Positions 52,890 through 62,108 of a stretch of DNA of 64,000 nt are shown here, piece after piece; the first letter of the stretch is position 1; each line of letters opens with the position of its first letter. Origin of the DNA: Mycobacterium uberis. Lineage in GTDB: Bacteria; Actinomycetota; Actinomycetes; Mycobacteriales; Mycobacteriaceae. The notes under the pieces were generated by a model. That model searched no databases. It was not told the origin of the DNA and worked only from the letters and a program-made list of their open reading frames with translations. Position numbers and translations under genes: made by a program. The stretch spans positions 24,819 to 88,818 of the forward strand of contig NZ_QAYL01000027.1 in assembly GCF_003408705.1 (NCBI RefSeq), written 5' to 3'.

Positions 52890-54254
52890 CGCGGATGGTC
52901 TAACAGCGCATGCATACAGCACATCCCAGTGCTGTACAGGCCGCGTTCAATGGACACATCGCGCGGCTAGCTTGGTTGCGCTCACAACTTGAAGCTTATC
53001 AGATCCACCAACTGCGAGCTCTACTCACCTATACGTGGAAGCGCTCACCATTTAACACCCGGCAGGTAAAGGCGCTTGACTTATCGTGCGCGTCAGTCGA
53101 CGACTTAGCGTCGCTGTCAATCATGACCAAACGCGACACTCAAGAGCAGTGGGACACTAGCGTCACTGCGCCTCATATCGATCGTGACCGTGCTGAACAC
53201 GTTCCCATTCAACAGCAATGGTTTTCGTAAACTGCAGCAGATCAGCGGATATTCAGCTCCGGTGACTGCAGTGAGGTGCGTAGTGTCTACGTGTGGGATT
53301 GACAGTTCTTTATCTTGACGGGATGCTTGTCCTGAAGACATCTAAGCGCGCTAAGAGTGTTGCGGAACAAGGGTTGTTGGCACTGCGCTGCTTGCCCGCT
53401 CTTGTGGCCGGCGTCCCACTGCACGCCAACACCCCGCTGCTCGATTTACCGATTGCTCTGGGGTACGCAAAGAAGGTCATGATCGCCGCGGGTGCACTAT
53501 TTGACGAAGTGGCTCACCACGGTGACATCCATGCAACCCACCCACCGCGTGGGCTATCCAACAGTACAAGGGTGCCTTGCGCACGCGGCCCATAACCGGC
53601 GATCTCGGAATCAAGCCGGTGCGGATCAACACCGACTCCAAGCCACTTCTCGACGAAAACCGGCAGGCAATCCACGAAGCGTGGCGTGCACCGACCCATG
53701 GCCTAAGGGTTCAACTAAAATTAGCGTATCGGCCGTCGGCTGCGGACGGGATCACGGACTGCACATATGCGAGTACAGGGTAGTCCTCGAGCGTATCGAC
53801 AACAGCCGGCAGGCCGGTCGGCCCCGACGAGCCGACAGCCCGCATGCTCACTACCGGACTACGTAACTGAACGTTCCCGTTTATTCGCTACGACCTCGGC
53901 GATCAAGCCACGTCGCTGAATGGCAAGTGCGTATGCGGCAGCGCGTTCACGCAGATTGCCGATATCGTTGGGTGCCGCGACGAAGACTTCTGCTACGGAG
54001 CAACGACGGTGCCGGCGATCGTGTTCCGGCACGTCCCGGGCACCGATTCCGGAGTATACAAATATACGATTGCTCAGCCCACCGCCGAAACCGACATTGT
54101 CGTCTTAGGCGATCCAGAACTAGACGTTTTATCGTCGTCAGTAACTGCCGAACTGCGTCGGCATGGCTTGTCGGAGAGGATGATCCAGATTCAGACGGCC
54201 CGGAGTCTACACCGCCACCAGAACAGCGGTAAGCTGCGACAGTTTATCTCTTAG
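52890..54254 (+). pseudogene. Relic of a phenylacetate-CoA-ligase-like (PaaK family) enzyme
   Basis: A long chain of plus-strand pieces fits one protein of the PaaK/capsule-CapK ANL family: LEAYQIHQLRALLTYTWKRS, DDLASLSIMTKRDTQEQWD, VYVWDWQFFILTG-like text, LLALRCLPALVAGVPLHANT, FPFIRYDLGDQATSLNGKCV and C, and DPELDVLSSSVTAELRRHGL ending before TAG at 54252-54254. PFIRYDLGD with Cys residues is typical of this family. At least five frame breaks. The substrate is not known. Confidence 0.65.
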
Positions 54255-54439
54255 GCAATGAGGTAGACGTGGGCGGCGTTGTCGCGGGCGAGAAGGTAGA
54301 CGGTACGCATGACATCAGCGTCATTCCAATCGCCGTCCTCGGCAAAACTGTGCAGTACCTGGTGAATACCGTTGCGCCACTAAGCTGTGCCCAGAAAGTG
54401 GAATTCCACCGGCCTGAATTCGTCCGACGAGCACAGGAT

Positions 54440-55155
54440 CTTGTGAAACGGCGTCATCTCAAGCAGTCAGGCGATGCATGCCGGTGTCCGAGCTCCTAGG
54501 TCATTCACACTTAGCCCGCCATCGAGATAGACATTCCGGACACCGCCAGTATCGCACCACTGTCTTGCGGACTCGGCAACTTGCGATGCCGATGGCTTGG
54601 TCAACGTGGTCCAATAGACCAGGACCGACTTAGCGGCAACCGCGGTAGCCTCGGCGCCGGTGCAGGATCTCCTCAAACGCCGACACGTAATCGCCGGAAA
54701 TCTACGCAGCCTGCTCGGCTACCTGCTCGAGACGAATCACCTCGTGCACATAACCTCCAGACAGTGCCTGCAGATCAAAAACATCGGCTGCACCCTCACT
54801 GATTCCAGTGTCGACCAGCCAGTCGCTCACTCCGGCAGCTGGCAAAAACAGTCGAGCCAACTCGACTGCACTGAACTGGCGACGGCGATCCCGGTATGAC
54901 GGTGGATCAACATATTAAGGAAGATCAAGGATGGGTCCGCAATGAGTGCACGCGGCTAGTCTGAGCTGCAAATCAAACCCAGAATCGAACTTCACAAGCG
55001 GTTTCGATGTCCGCCTCATTGAGAGCATTTTCGAATTGTCGCCGATCCCCTGCGGTCAATCAGCAGTGGTTGATGCGCTAACCGATCAACGCCATTTCGC
55101 CGACGTGTTGCGCCAGGGCCGACAAATCAGACACCACAACAGCCCCGTCGTGGAC
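54440..55155 (-). pseudogene. Probable relic of an amidohydrolase (Rv1879 position)
   Basis: The minus strand at 54467-54676 reads AAKSVLVYWTTLTKPSASQV, then SARQWCDTGGVRNVYLDGG and LSVNDLGART. Position and orientation agree with Mtb Rv1879, an amidohydrolase-like protein beside glnA3, but the family motifs for metal binding are not visible. Assignment rests mainly on context. Confidence 0.4.
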
Positions 55156-55159
55156 TCCA

Positions 55160-56340
55160 GGCCATCCGGAACTTGTCCGTCAGCTTGTCAGTGCTCAGGA
55201 GCATGTAGAGCTCCTGCCCTAAACGGCGAACCGCAACTGCCGGATCGACAGGAATACCTCACAGAATCTATGAGTTATCAAGTACAGCAATTGATTCAGC
55301 CTGTGCTTTGGACAGCCTCAGAATATCGGCGCGGGGGCGATCCAAATCGGAGAGCTTTGCGGGGTCAACGGTAGTTTGCAGCGGCAATACCGCGTTGTGC
55401 TTGATGCCGTCGAGCGCCAGACTGAGGATGTTCGTCTACGCAAAATACGGGTTCGCCGAAGGATCGACAACTTTCACCTCGACATTGCCACCGTGTGAAT
55501 CACTAGTGCCTCCCTTGACGAATCGCACTGCTGCCTTGCGGTTCTCGATTCCTTAGCACATATAGACACCGGCCCAATTGTAGGGGCATGTCCGCAGTCC
55601 GGACACGATCGATCCGCACGGAATACCCGGGGTCTCCACCAACCTGGCAACACTCCAGCCATAGTGCTATCGTCCACCGGTGTCGTACTTTCCACACCTG
55701 TCCTGTTGGGCAAACAGTGGACTTTCCGATGTGACCAGCAAGAAATACAGGTGGGCACGGAAGTATACACCGCCGGTGAAGGGCGTTGGCGGCAGACTAA
55801 CACGCAGTCCGTGGCGGTGGACCACCCGGCTGATGATGAGCCGGTGCAGTGCCAATTGGTCGGCAGCGGCTACCAGTGCGAGCGGTGCCAACGAGATCGT
55901 GAATTGTTTGACGCCGTATTCGGGATGAAAATTTTCTCGATCCCGATACCGAAGGCTGCTGCCGCGCTGATGACATTGCGGATCAACGCCTCGTGTTCGA
56001 GTACACTGGCAGGATTGCACTGTACCCATCCCGCCGACAGAAGCTAGTCATCTGTCGGGAGCGACCAGTAGAGATTCGATTTCGTGGCCGATCACCGCGT
56101 CTATACCGCCAGCGACGAGCGTAGCTTAAACCCGGCTCAGCGACCCGGCGACTGCACGCAGAAACAGGCGCGCCATCCTGCTCGAAGAACGCGACGGAGA
56201 CCCGGCCAACCCGTCCCGTCATCAATGATGCGCAGTGCCAATAGGTCGATGCTTAGACATCAATCGACATTATGCCGGTTCTGGCCCGTGGCAAATACAT
56301 GCTACGACGGACTGGCACCTAAGCTGGGATCGACGAACGC
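55160..56340 (-). pseudogene. Relic of a glutamine-synthetase-like gene (glnA3)
   Basis: Minus-strand pieces: GRVGRVSVAFFEQDGAPVSA and GHEIES near 56100-56220, EYGVKQFTISLAPLALVAAA with DQLALHRLIISRVVHRHGLR near 55800-55920, NREAAVRFVKGGTSDSHG-like text, and ILSLALDGIKHNAVLPLQTT with VDPAKLSDLDRPRADIL near 55370-55450. These are the N-terminal beta-grasp and the catalytic domain of GlnA3-type enzymes. Frames break repeatedly. Confidence 0.7.
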
Positions 56341-56499
56341 ATGAGCTCACCGTACCGGCACAGTTTCACGTCGACACGGCCGGCGCGGGTGGTTGAGCGA
56401 ACGATCCAGCTTGCCGACTCAGTGCATTGCTACAATGAAGGATCCGCGACGAGCCTCAGCTGAGTTCCTCCTCTCGAGCTCGTTATGCGTGTCAGTGAA

Positions 56500-57000
56500 C
56501 TAGTGAGTTGTCTCGACATGGTAACTCGGCGGCCGGGAGACGCATTGTGCCGAGTACAACTCCTCCCCCAGCTTGTCCATCAGCGCCAGCTGCGTTTCCA
56601 GGCAGTTGATATGTTCTTCCTCGTCAGCCACGACTTTCTCCAGCAGTACAGCGCTAGTGCTGTCCTGTTTTTCCCGGCACAGGACGATTCCGGGCTTAAG
56701 CCGGTTGACCACCTCGTATTCAACCGCCAGATCGGCCTCGAACTGTTCACGCAGCGTCTGACCAATACACAACGATCCGATGCGCTGATAGTTCGGCAGG
56801 CCATCTAACAGCAAAATACGATCGGTAATCGCCTCGGCGTGCCGCATTTCATTGAAGGACTCCGCACGAGTGTGCGCTGCCAATTCGGTAAAACCCCAGT
56901 TGTCTTGCATCTTCGAATGCAAGAAATACTGGTTGATAGCGGTGAGCTCACTGGTCAGTTGCTCGTTGAGCAAGCGCAAAACATCCGGATCACCTTGTAT
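56500..57000 (-). CDS. bfrA: Bacterioferritin BfrA with ATA in place of the start ATG
   Basis: A bacterioferritin subunit (about 160 residues in Mtb) that stores iron in a 24-mer shell with haem between subunits. The coding body is complete: LRLLNEQLTSELTAINQYFL, RAESFNEMRHAEAITDRILL, EYEVVNRLKPG and VVADEEEHINCLETQ carry the ferroxidase Glu/His ligands and the helix arrangement. The codon at the expected start is ATA (57000-56998) where the Mtb gene has ATG, although AGGAG is placed six bases before it. In-frame ATG 57030 is the nearest alternative but lacks a ribosome-binding site. The C-terminus runs past the usual PPT end by SYHVETTH. Either ATA/57030 is used or expression is reduced. Confidence 0.75.
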   Translation of the reverse strand: MQGDPDVLRLLNEQLTSELTAINQYFLHSKMQDNWGFTELAAHTRAESFNEMRHAEAITDRILLLDGLPNYQRIGSLCIGQTLREQFEADLAVEYEVVNRLKPGIVLCREKQDSTSAVLLEKVVADEEEHINCLETQLALMDKLGEELYSAQCVSRPPSYHVETTH

Positions 57001-57199
57001 GAAAACTCCTAGGCGCAGGTAAAGGGCCATGTCGAACCACTGTCGATAGGCTAGACTGAGAGGGAAACCTGAAGTCTAGCTTAATTATAGCGAATAGCAG
57101 CCCTGTGCCGTGCCGGGTTTGGATCTAGTGAAACAGATACGGGCCAGCGCGTCGTTTGGCGCGCCATACACAGACGGCAATTCAATCGCAAATTGTTAC

Positions 57200-57218
57200 T
57201 TAGGTTAGACTTCACTAA
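57200..57218 (+). promoter_or_regulatory. IdeR-type iron box 1
   Basis: TTAGGTTAGACTTCACTAA matches the mycobacterial iron box TTAGGTTAGSCTAACCTAA at 15 of 19 positions. It lies between bfrA and bfd. In Mtb, bfrA has two IdeR sites, used for iron-dependent activation. Confidence 0.6.
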
Positions 57219-57223
57219 TCTAT

Positions 57224-57242
57224 TTAGATTAGACTCCCCTAA
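57224..57242 (+). promoter_or_regulatory. IdeR-type iron box 2
   Basis: TTAGATTAGACTCCCCTAA matches the same consensus at 15 of 19 positions, five bases after box 1. Tandem boxes in the divergent bfrA/bfd region suggest joint iron control of both genes. Confidence 0.6.
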
Positions 57243-57347
57243 CATGCGGCTTACTTGCCCGACGACGTCGCCCGGGATTCTGATGACGCAGGATGCGATG
57301 CGCGTGCATCCGGTGCAGGATATCACCTGCGGTCGGGGGATTTGCTG

Positions 57348-57539
57348 ATGTACGTGTGTTTGTGTGTCGGTGCCACCAACCAGACTGTGTGCGACGTTGT
57401 CGCACGTGGTGCGTCGACCTCCAAAGAGGTCGCGGCTGCCTGTGGGGCGGGCAGCGACTGCGGGCGCTGCCGACATACACTGCGGGCGATCATCGCCACC
57501 TCAGCCCGACATGGAGCCCGACTCAACCCAGTCAGCTAA
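57348..57539 (+). CDS. bfd: Bacterioferritin-associated ferredoxin, [2Fe-2S]
   Basis: A 63-residue protein starting at ATG 57348 (GGGGGA upstream). MYVCLCVGATNQTVCD and ACGAGSDCGRC supply four Cys in a CxC...CxxC arrangement typical of the BFD-like [2Fe-2S] fold. In other bacteria Bfd docks on bacterioferritin and reduces the ferric core to release iron. It diverges from bfrA with the two iron boxes between, which supports a shared role. Confidence 0.88.
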   Translation: MYVCLCVGATNQTVCDVVARGASTSKEVAAACGAGSDCGRCRHTLRAIIATSARHGARLNPVS

Positions 57540-57724
57540 ACCAAGTCGCGTAGAGGATTGGTAGAAATCCACCAAAAAGTTGCAGCGGTGGTCTGGGCAC
57601 GCCTCAGCTCGGCGAAGTGAGCGTTTTCTTGCGCGGTCGCTGCTTGAGATTGGCCCGGCGGCAAGGATTTCGGCATATCATGCGGGCTTCCGAATCGCAC
57701 ACCCGCCAGATATAGCTCCATTTT
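57540..57724. other. Short gap after bfd
   Basis: A minus-strand open frame of 61 codons (MELYLAGVRFGSPHDMPKSL) covers it. It may be the remains of Rv1874, but I do not recognise it. Confidence 0.25.
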
Positions 57725-57990
57725 AACCGTTGCTGTATACCGGCATCGCTACGATCAATGCCACAGCACGCCGCTCCTTGACCATCATCCGGTCGTATTC
57801 CTGCCAGTTATCACGACTGCCACCGGCGGCGGTGAGGACCTCCTTATAGCAAAAGCCGCAACTGGTCGATGTCGGCCAGCCACGACGGTGCGACATCGGG
57901 TCCGGCCAGCTCCACGCTGCCCTCGACGATCGTGCATTACCATCCGTTGCGGAAGGTGACGGTTAGACCAAAGAATTTTAGTGAGTTTGA
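57725..57990 (-). pseudogene. Relic of a pyridoxamine-phosphate-oxidase-like, F420-type protein (Rv1875-like)
   Basis: The minus strand reads VTFRNGW, stop, then TIVEGSVELAGPDVAPSWLA with DIDQLRLLL, and after a frame change NWQEYDRMMVKERRAVALIV and AMPVYSNG. This is the C-terminal half of the PPOX split-barrel proteins of the Rv1875 type (VTFRNGWQWATVEG...). The N-terminal half is missing. Confidence 0.65.
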
Positions 57991-58172
57991 CCCTACTGTT
58001 AGGTAGTAAAATCTAGGGAGAGTTCTCCGCTAGCAACGGTACAGTAACAGGCGGATCATTGTACGAACGAGGTCTGCACGGTTCCATAAAAGCGAACGAT
58101 AGACACTACGACCAGAACGCTTTCTGCAACGGCTAACACTGCAGTGTCGCGCAATGTTGTCACGCGGGTTTC

Positions 58173-58562
58173 TTAATACTTGAACGGCAGCCTGAACACA
58201 TAGCGGCTAGCTGGGACGGTGTCGATACTTTGGTTGGCGACGAATGCCGTTGTGCTAGAAACTAGCCTGGCTAGCCGGTGCTGCAGGTCGTTGCCGTCGG
58301 CAACCCCGAAGAAAGCCTTCAAATCGGTGATCGCCTGCGTGGGGAACAACTTCTTCGGCGATGCCTGTGATTCGCGGTACTTGTGGGTGTAGAGTATGTA
58401 TAATCCGATTCTTGAGTGTACCCCAATGTCGACTGCATCTCGACAACTACCGGTATGGAACCACGTTACCAACGGTCCAACCAAATCTTCTAGTCTAGGG
58501 TAATAGGCTGGCGTAGCAGCGCAATATTTTCTAAACTTGTTGTACAGGAAACTGATACGCAC
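58173..58562 (-). other. Open frame of 129 codons, unrecognised
   Basis: The minus strand is open for 129 codons from ATG 58562. It includes DLKAFFGVADGNDLQHRLAR and ASRYVFRLPFKY, which look protein-like, but no ribosome-binding site or family is apparent. It could be a decayed gene of unknown type. Confidence 0.25.
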
Positions 58563-58571
58563 CGAGGTTGA

Positions 58572-58835
58572 TCATAATCCGGGACCATAGCAATTTGAGT
58601 GCTGCCGCCGTCTGATCGCCATAGCATTGCTGGGTCCACAGACTCGCAACCCAACCAACGGCACCAACATTGTCAATGTCATTGAGTGAGTGCTGTCGCG
58701 GACGTTACTCGAGAACCCGGGAAGGCCTGGCTCCAATAGCGTAACAGTGACCGGACCTGCTGGCGGGGGCACCAAATCATCATCGGGCTCAGCCTGCATG
58801 AGCACGACGATTACCTTCTCCATACCGTCGCTCAT
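58572..58835 (-). pseudogene. Relic of a conserved mycobacterial EthD-like protein
   Basis: ATG 58835 starts MSDGMEKVIVVLMQAEPDDD and, with frame changes, continues LLEPGLPGFSSNVRDSTHSM and TLTMLVPLVG. This resembles mycobacterial EthD-type dimeric barrel proteins, whose text reads V-T-D-x-LLxLGLPGLxVNVRD. Only about 85 residues are readable and the second half is missing. Assignment moderate. Confidence 0.45.
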
Positions 58836-58862
58836 ACGACCAGCCGTCTGCTGCTAATCAGC

Positions 58863-59412
58863 TCACCGAATGATCCGAGCACTCTCCTGAGAGAATGCAC
58901 CGCGACCGCCAGCAGAGCAAAACGTCAGACCTATCCGTCGTCCAGGGTAGGGGACCGCAAACTGCGCAAGTCCGAGCCAGCGTCGCGCGGACTCAACGAG
59001 CACAGCGCTCTGTGGGATCAGCGTCACCCCAATCCGCCGGTCACACATTGCACAGCTGTCGCCAACGACGCCGCGCGGGTGTTGGCTAGCTCGGCCTGCA
59101 CTACCGATTTCCGACAGATCTCGAAGACTTAGTTGCGCAAGCAGTGCCCCTCATCCGACCGCAGCAGCAAACGCGTCTATCGCCTCGATCGCGACCTGGG
59201 TACATAGTAGTAACTGCTGACCCCGTGCCGTCACAAAAACCCGCCGGTTGGACCGTTCGATCAGCTGCCCACCAAATCCGGTATCCAACCCCGCTAACGT
59301 CTGTGACAACGTCGACTTCCTCACGCCGAGAAAGCTTGCCGCGGCGCTGAAGTAACGATTCTCTAACCACTGCAGACAAAAGCACGAACCCCAACGATGG
59401 TGGGCTAAACAC
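58863..59412 (-). pseudogene. oxyR: Broken oxyR, LysR-type peroxide regulator
   Basis: Divergent from ahpC. Minus-strand frames give ENRYFSAAASFLGVRKSTLS, QTLAGLDTGFGGQLIERSNR and RVFVTARGQQLL, the LysR helix-turn-helix, and after a gap [20 protein letters not shown] with AQFAVPYPGRRIGLTF from the C-terminus. The start is frameshifted and about 100 residues of the ligand domain are deleted. Mtb also carries a broken oxyR here, so loss is shared or repeated. AhpC control by OxyR should be absent. Confidence 0.85.
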
Positions 59413-59436
59413 TATTATTCAGTCATGTTGAATTTA

Positions 59437-59450
59437 GTATCGTGTGATAC
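59437..59450. promoter_or_regulatory. Inverted repeat in the oxyR-ahpC intergenic region
   Basis: GTATC, four bases, GATAC forms a perfect palindrome, 92 bases before the ahpC start. LysR regulators bind T-N11-A palindromes, so this may be the former OxyR site left after loss of the regulator. Confidence 0.4.
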
Positions 59451-59542
59451 ATCACCTTTACTTCAGGACGAGCTCAGGGCACTATACCAAGCTATGGTGT
59501 GGGGCAGGAAATCTAAATCCCCCAAGATTTTAAGGATTGGAC

Positions 59543-60130
59543 ATGTCATTGCTTTCAATTGGCCAACAGTTCCCCACCTACCAGCTCACCGCGCTGATCG
59601 GCGGTGACTTGTCAAAGGTTGACGCGCAGCAACCTGGTGACTACTTCACCACCGTTTCCAGTGACGACCACCCGGGTAAGTGGCGCGTAGTGTTCTTCTG
59701 GCCGAAGGACTTCACCTTTATCTGCCCGACTGAGATCGCAGCGTTCGGCAAGCTGAGCGAGGAGTTCAAAGACCGTGACGCGGAGATCCTAGGAGTTTCG
59801 ATCGACAGCGAATTCGTACACTTCCAGTGGCGTGCCCAGCACGAAGACCTCAAGCGACTCCCCTTCCTGATGCTCTCGGACATCAAGCGGGAGCTTTCCG
59901 AGGCCACTGGGGCGCTCAACACCGATGGTGTCGCTGACCGCGTGACCTTTATTGTCGACCCTGACAACGAAATCCAGTTTGTTTCGGTCACTTCCGGTTC
60001 CGTGGGACGCAACGTCGACGAGGTACTACGAGTGCTCGATGCCCTGCAATCCGACGAGCTGTGTGCGTGTAACTGGCGCAAGGGCGACCCTACACTGAAC
60101 GCCACTGAACTGCTCAAAGCGTCGGCCTGA
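59543..60130 (+). CDS. ahpC: Alkyl hydroperoxide reductase AhpC (peroxiredoxin)
   Basis: A 195-residue 2-Cys peroxiredoxin that reduces organic peroxides and peroxynitrite, same length as Mtb AhpC. ATG 59543 gives MSLLSIGQQFPTYQLTALIG. The peroxidatic Cys is in FTFICPTEIAAFGKL; the resolving Cys residues lie in DELCACNWRKGD (two Cys, as in Mtb, which has three in total). PEIQFVSVTSG-type oligomer contacts are intact. AAGATTTTAAGGA lies before the start. ahpD follows after 42 bases. Intact. Confidence 0.96.
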   Translation: MSLLSIGQQFPTYQLTALIGGDLSKVDAQQPGDYFTTVSSDDHPGKWRVVFFWPKDFTFICPTEIAAFGKLSEEFKDRDAEILGVSIDSEFVHFQWRAQHEDLKRLPFLMLSDIKRELSEATGALNTDGVADRVTFIVDPDNEIQFVSVTSGSVGRNVDEVLRVLDALQSDELCACNWRKGDPTLNATELLKASA

Positions 60131-60172
60131 CCTGCAGGCCTGATTTCCAATTCTGATTGATTGGAAGACATG

Positions 60173-60709
60173 ATGAGCATCGAGAGCCTCAAAGCTGCGC
60201 TGCCTGAGTACGCTAAAGACCTCAAGCTCAACCTAGATTCGATCACCCGCAGCACCGTGCTGAACGAGGAGCAGCTGTGGGGCACGCTACTGGCCAGCGC
60301 CGCGGCGACGCGGAACGCGCAAGTGCTTGCCCAGATTAGCACCGAGGCAGCCAACTATCTCTCGAGCGAGGCATACAACGCGGCGCTGGGAGCTGCGGCT
60401 ATAATGGGCATGAACAATGTGTTCTACCGTAGCCGTGACTTTCTCGGTGGTCAGTATGACGATCTGCGTCCTGGGTTGCGGATGAACATCATCGGCAACC
60501 CAGGTGTCAACAAGACTGATTTCGAATTGTGGTCCTTTGCGGTGTCGTCAATCAACGGGTGTTCACACTGCGTTGTCGCCCATGAACACATGCTGCGTGA
60601 GGCGGGTGTGGATCGAGAAACGGTGTTGGAAGCGTTAAAGGTCTCCGCTATCGTTTCCGGTGTGGCACAGTCAATCGCCATCGCTAAGACACTGGCCGCG
60701 ATCCACTAA
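60173..60709 (+). CDS. ahpD: Alkyl hydroperoxide reductase partner AhpD
   Basis: A 178-residue protein, one residue longer than Mtb AhpD, that keeps AhpC reduced through a dithiol linked to lipoamide dehydrogenase and SucB in Mtb. ATG 60173 gives [20 protein letters not shown], with GGAAG six bases upstream. The catalytic CxxC is in [14 protein letters not shown], including the conserved His and Glu relay. Intact; same transcript as ahpC. Confidence 0.95.
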   Translation: MSIESLKAALPEYAKDLKLNLDSITRSTVLNEEQLWGTLLASAAATRNAQVLAQISTEAANYLSSEAYNAALGAAAIMGMNNVFYRSRDFLGGQYDDLRPGLRMNIIGNPGVNKTDFELWSFAVSSINGCSHCVVAHEHMLREAGVDRETVLEALKVSAIVSGVAQSIAIAKTLAAIH

Positions 60710-60739
60710 TAATCGCACCGTGAAAGCGTCTTAGTGGGT

Positions 60740-62057
60740 TCGGCATATGATCCTGGTGTCAGGTCTATCCGCTGGGCTTCGTAGTCGCCTTCCTCGCGTC
60801 GCTGTCACTCGGCGTGCCCGGACTGGGGGACATCGGCTGCGGCGGCTGGTCAGCGGGCTTAACCGCGCTATCGAACTGGGGGCATATGGGATTGCGTTGA
60901 TGACGACCTCTGCCTCCGTCGCACATGGATACGGCATCATTGACCACTACCGTATCGATCCTAGGCCGGGTTATGATGCCAACTTCGACTAACTGGCCGT
61001 CGAGGTACACCACTGGGGACTACGCGTCTTGCTCGACAACATATTTAATCACGTAGACGTCAGCTGATTAAACATTATATCGCAACGCGCCACACAACCA
61101 CGTATCGGCACACTGGCTTCAAGGACACTTGGGTCATTTCCATACGTTCGAAAGGAATCTCGACCTCGTTACCCTCAACCACAACCACCCCCGAGGTTGC
61201 CAGACTACGTCGTCCACGTCATGATGCACTGGTTGCGGCGTGGCGCTGAAGGCTGACAACTCGATGTGGCTTCATGCTGTACCGTAAGAATCCTGGACTA
61301 CAACACTGCCAAAGGTCGGCGAGCTACATCCGGATGTGTGATTCGTCAGCGAGTTCATTCACGGTAATTACACAATGGTGGTCAGTCCCGCCGGATTTTC
61401 AATTCAGCCACCCAATGCGAGTTGTGGAAGGCGGTCGGGAGCAGCTTCAACGGTGGCAACTTTCTTCAAACTAGACTAGGCGCTGCAGTGACGCAACAGG
61501 CATCGGATGAGCTTTGCTGCCGCTGGCCTTCGTCGGAAACCACAATGTGACCCATATTGCCAGCCAGCTCGAACATCCTGAAAACCTAGCCCATGCGCTA
61601 GTCATCCTGCTAACCGCCGGGGTATACCCACGCTTATATGTTGTCGGCGACGAGTTCGGGTTTCGCGGTGTCCAGAAAAACGCCACGGCGGCGACGCGGT
61701 GCGTCAAGAGTCCCCCTCTCCCCCAGCGCAATTAAATTTATTTCGACGCCCAGGTACGGACGATAGACCACTATCTGATCGGGCTGAGTCGGCGTCACCC
61801 ATGGCTGCACTCGGCATCAACTGAAGCTCTGCGGCTGAACAACTGACACTACAATCTATCAGGTCCGCAGTAGCCGAAATCTGCGGGATGCGCTACTAGT
61901 CACACTCAATGTGGACGACGAGCCGTTTCACCTAGTGCTTGCTAGGCTGGGCACCAAGCAAACACACGTTGTAGCTGGATCAGCGGCCCCGCCCCAAGAG
62001 GTTTTTAGCTCGGTGGCGGTCGAACCCCATGGCTGGTGGATCTTGCAGCCGGCATAG
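60740..62057 (+). pseudogene. Relic of a GH13 alpha-amylase-family enzyme
   Basis: Near the left end the plus strand reads LNRAIELGAYGIALMTTSAS then VAHGYGIIDHYRIDPRPGYD and, after a stop, VHHWGLRVLLD, which correspond to GH13 regions V/I (GYDTxDYxxIDPxxG and GLRVxLDxVxNH). At the right end VYQVRSSRNLRDALLVTLNV-like text, VDDEPFHLVLARLGTKQTHV and SVAVEPHGWWILQP match the C-terminal beta domain, stopping at TAG 62055-62057. The middle with the catalytic Asp/Glu is scrambled. Confidence 0.7.
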
Positions 62058-62108
62058 GATTTAGATTACCCAGGTGGGGTGAGTCAAACACTGCGAGGAT
62101 GGAAAGCT

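Noticed and set aside
59641..60354. 237-codon minus-strand frame opposite ahpC/ahpD
   Set aside because: Both plus-strand genes are certain; the opposite frame is Ser/Leu-rich shadow text.
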